DNA from: Nanobdellota archaeon
GTDB lineage: Archaea; Nanobdellota; Nanobdellia; Woesearchaeales; GCA-2686295
Reading direction: 5' to 3'
Length of the DNA stretch: 38,013 nucleotides
NCBI GenBank assembly: GCA_018817005.1
Contig: JAHIUF010000010.1
Span: 1-38,013, forward strand
Below are positions 35,380 through 38,013 of this stretch, in pieces. The notes under the pieces are model-generated. The model did not search any database. It was given only the letters and a program-made list of their open reading frames with translations, and was not told where the DNA came from. Position numbers and translations under genes: made by a program. Numbering within the stretch: position 1 is the stretch's first letter; every line of letters begins with the position of its first letter.

Positions 35380-38013
35380 TTACGTTCTAGCGGTTGAATC
35401 TTTTAATCCTATACGCCCAATCTCATCAATCAAAGCTAAATCTTGTTGTTCTAAAAAGTTGTCAATTTCAGGATTTTTTATTGTATTCAAATCATACATT
35501 ATTGTTTTTAAAACAGAAGACTTCTCATTCGTATCCAAAGTTTTGTATAATTCTTTGAATGTATCGTGATCATTTTTTGAGGGCTGATCTGTTGTGTATA
35601 GGGTAAACAATTTTTGAACATACTGCTCCCTCAAAGATTTAAGAAGCGAAACTTGTTTATTTTCCACATACTCGCTTACAGAAGTTTTATTTGCAAAAGG
35701 TAAATTTTTCTTCATTCTTGAAATACTTGCCTCTGAAAGATAATTAAAACCGAAAGTTCCTCTGCTTGGTTTGTCTCCTGAAGAAACAGAATAATTATTT
35801 CCATCATTTAATGCCTTGTCTAACTCTTCTTTTGTGTGAATTTCAATAAATTCTGAGTACGCGGGTTGATAATTACCCCACCTGATAAGATTGTTGTTAG
35901 TTGCATCTAAAAGGCTTACAAGCAAGGAATCTTTTAGAAAATCCATTTTTATATCATCTTTTTTCTTTAAAATATCAACCCATTTTTCAACAAGAGGATT
36001 ATATTCGTTAATCCCAAAACGAACGCCATCAGAGTATGTTTGAGAATCATCAAATGATAATACATCATAAACAGTATTATTTGTTCCTTGCAGCAGTAAT
36101 AATGTCTTGTTTCTAAAAAGTTTTTTGGCATTCTTTGACAAAGGTATATAATTGAAATAAACTTTCTCAATTTTTGAAGTTATTCCTAACTCTGAAAATA
36201 ACTCTTTATTTTCATCAAAAACAGTTGTTATTAGTTTGTCCAACCCAAGATGCGCATCAATTAATGCTTGTTCTTTATTTTTTTTTCTATCTTGGCGCTT
36301 AAGAAATAATTTTGCCACAGGCATTGCTATTTTTTGCGTCACATCACCTATTTTTGTTACAAGCTTTGTGTTTCCAAGAGCTGAAAAACCAGCTACTGCC
36401 GGTAAAAATGGGATGATTGCAAGTCCTATTACACCCATCAAAGTATATTTACATGAATTAACGGTAATTAACCATCCATTCAGAAGAAGATCTCCATAAT
36501 TTCTAACTGACCAGTTCAAGCTTTTTTTTGTTTGTTCTGCAGTAAAAGAAGCAGCATCATAACCTTTTTTCAAACTCCAAAAAGCTGGTTTCTTTACGCC
36601 GTATTCAAAGGACAACTTTGATAATAAGAGGGCTCCCAGTGATAATGTCTTAAATCCTTTGAGAATATAATCACTGAGAGTTCTCGAATTATTGGTGGTG
36701 AGTAGGTTGTTTTTTTGTTTTTTGAAATCCTCAGATAAGTTTTTTATGTGTGTTTGAGAATCAGTTCCTCTTATTTTAAAAAAGAAATTGTTAAGAGATG
36801 TTATTCCAAAACCCATCGTAAAATGAGGTGCCAGTTCTTTAATATTAAAATCATTACATGAAGATGATGCTCCGGGACGCTTATTTTCATCAATCATAAT
36901 ACGATCAATATTTATTCCTTTGGCCAGTTTTGTCAAGATTTTTTTATCATATTTTTTATAATAAGTATTTATAACCATGTTTGAATCATTATTTGATCTG
37001 AACAGATCCGAAAAATAGACTACACCCTTTGTTTTAAAAGCATCCATTATGTCTTTTATGCTTACTAATTCATTTTTACAAGTTTCAAATAATGGCTTAT
37101 CATAAAAAACCCTGATTATGTTGTAATCTTCAAGTTTATTTTTATCATAACAAGTACTGTTTGAAAGATGGTCTAATTCAATAAGAACATTTCTTTTTAT
37201 CAAATCCAAACCTGTTTGAGCGCCATACTTTCTTAAATCCTTTTTTGCCAGAATATTATAATAATCCAATAAAAGATTTGTTTTGGTTTCATCCATCTTA
37301 TTCCTTAAAAGAATATATTCACCAGTCGATATGTTCAAATTGTTCCTTGATAAAGTCAGTTCAAAGTCAGAGTTATTAATTATAAATTTAAACATAGAAT
37401 GATTTAAAAAGAATTCTACTGGTTCTCCATAAAAAACACCATTTTTATAGAAACACAATTTATTGGAATCAGTAGTGTTAAGACCTGCAATTATTTTGCC
37501 GTTCTTGTAAGGGATTGTTGTTTTTGTTAAACATTTTCCTAAGTCAAAATCAGCATTTATCTTGACACCATTCACCTTTAAAGGTGTGGAGATATGACTG
37601 CAAGTATCATGAAGTTTTTTTGCTTCAGGACTCAATGACATATTTTTTAAAGATTTAAGGGTTTGTTTGATGAATTTAAAGTTTTTTTTGACTGTTATTT
37701 TTGTTCCTTTGTTTATCGTTACTTTTCCAGTATCGTTAATTGTGTAATCAGGTAGAAGCTCAAAAAAAGTTTTTTCACCATTCTTAACACTCTCAACAAC
37801 AACACTAGAAGCGCCAGTTTCCAAAGCAGAAACAACACCAACAGTAAAACCCATATAATCCTTAAGAGCATTATCAGACATGAACAACTGAGACATAAGA
37901 GTGCTAATCTCGCTAGTAGAATAACCATCACCATCATCAGAAATTTCAAACTTCCAAGGAAAAGCCTTAACATCAATACGAGAAGGATTCTTCAAAAGAC
38001 CAACAGAAACAAA
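35380..38013 (-). CDS. GHKL-ATPase-like protein with central hydrophobic segment, N-terminus beyond window edge
   Basis: 'FEISDDGDGYSTSEISTLM' (DxGxG) and 'MGFTVGVVSALETGASSVVVES' G2-like box; hydrophobic 'TLMGVIGLAIIPFLPAVAGFSALG'; frame stays open to 38013 (FVSVGLLKNPSR...). Confidence 0.65.
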   Translation of the reverse strand, partial: FVSVGLLKNPSRIDVKAFPWKFEISDDGDGYSTSEISTLMSQLFMSDNALKDYMGFTVGVVSALETGASSVVVESVKNGEKTFFELLPDYTINDTGKVTINKGTKITVKKNFKFIKQTLKSLKNMSLSPEAKKLHDTCSHISTPLKVNGVKINADFDLGKCLTKTTIPYKNGKIIAGLNTTDSNKLCFYKNGVFYGEPVEFFLNHSMFKFIINNSDFELTLSRNNLNISTGEYILLRNKMDETKTNLLLDYYNILAKKDLRKYGAQTGLDLIKRNVLIELDHLSNSTCYDKNKLEDYNIIRVFYDKPLFETCKNELVSIKDIMDAFKTKGVVYFSDLFRSNNDSNMVINTYYKKYDKKILTKLAKGINIDRIMIDENKRPGASSSCNDFNIKELAPHFTMGFGITSLNNFFFKIRGTDSQTHIKNLSEDFKKQKNNLLTTNNSRTLSDYILKGFKTLSLGALLLSKLSFEYGVKKPAFWSLKKGYDAASFTAEQTKKSLNWSVRNYGDLLLNGWLITVNSCKYTLMGVIGLAIIPFLPAVAGFSALGNTKLVTKIGDVTQKIAMPVAKLFLKRQDRKKNKEQALIDAHLGLDKLITTVFDENKELFSELGITSKIEKVYFNYIPLSKNAKKLFRNKTLLLLQGTNNTVYDVLSFDDSQTYSDGVRFGINEYNPLVEKWVDILKKKDDIKMDFLKDSLLVSLLDATNNNLIRWGNYQPAYSEFIEIHTKEELDKALNDGNNYSVSSGDKPSRGTFGFNYLSEASISRMKKNLPFANKTSVSEYVENKQVSLLKSLREQYVQKLFTLYTTDQPSKNDHDTFKELYKTLDTNEKSSVLKTIMYDLNTIKNPEIDNFLEQQDLALIDEIGRIGLKDSTART

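Overview
AT-rich archaeal chromosomal window, most likely from a small-genome DPANN-type lineage (Woesearchaeota/Pacearchaeota-like; inferred from gene content and style, not proven). Clear anchors: a translation cluster (rpl7ae, rps28e, rpl24e, ndk, EF-2, EF-1A, rps10), archaeal Nog1 GTPase, RibL-like FAD synthase, PGI/PMI isomerase, Mtq2/HemK-like methyltransferase, type IV prepilin peptidase, a RecB-like nuclease, a canonical HIT protein, a HAD hydrolase, and two intron-containing tRNA genes (Ser-GGA on +, Met-CAT on -). Accessory content: a HEPN/MNT nucleotidyltransferase pair; a disulfide-rich secreted PKD protein; a five-gene tandem array of lineage-specific paralogs (13001-18134); two 484/485-aa paralogs that appear to share with two array members a winged-helix-like N-terminus interrupted by a ~100-residue coiled coil; three related Gly/Ala-rich hydrophobic proteins in one operon; a degenerate cis-prenyltransferase-like protein; two HIT-like proteins that lost the catalytic His; and a GHKL-ATPase-like protein with a membrane segment, cut by the window edge. 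The strongest candidate for something undescribed is a ~70-nt structured double-hairpin element found next to partial duplications of the 3' ends of two different tRNA genes (31722-31934 and 32359-32938). Its stems carry compensatory differences, which looks like a miniature tRNA-3'-end-targeting element.
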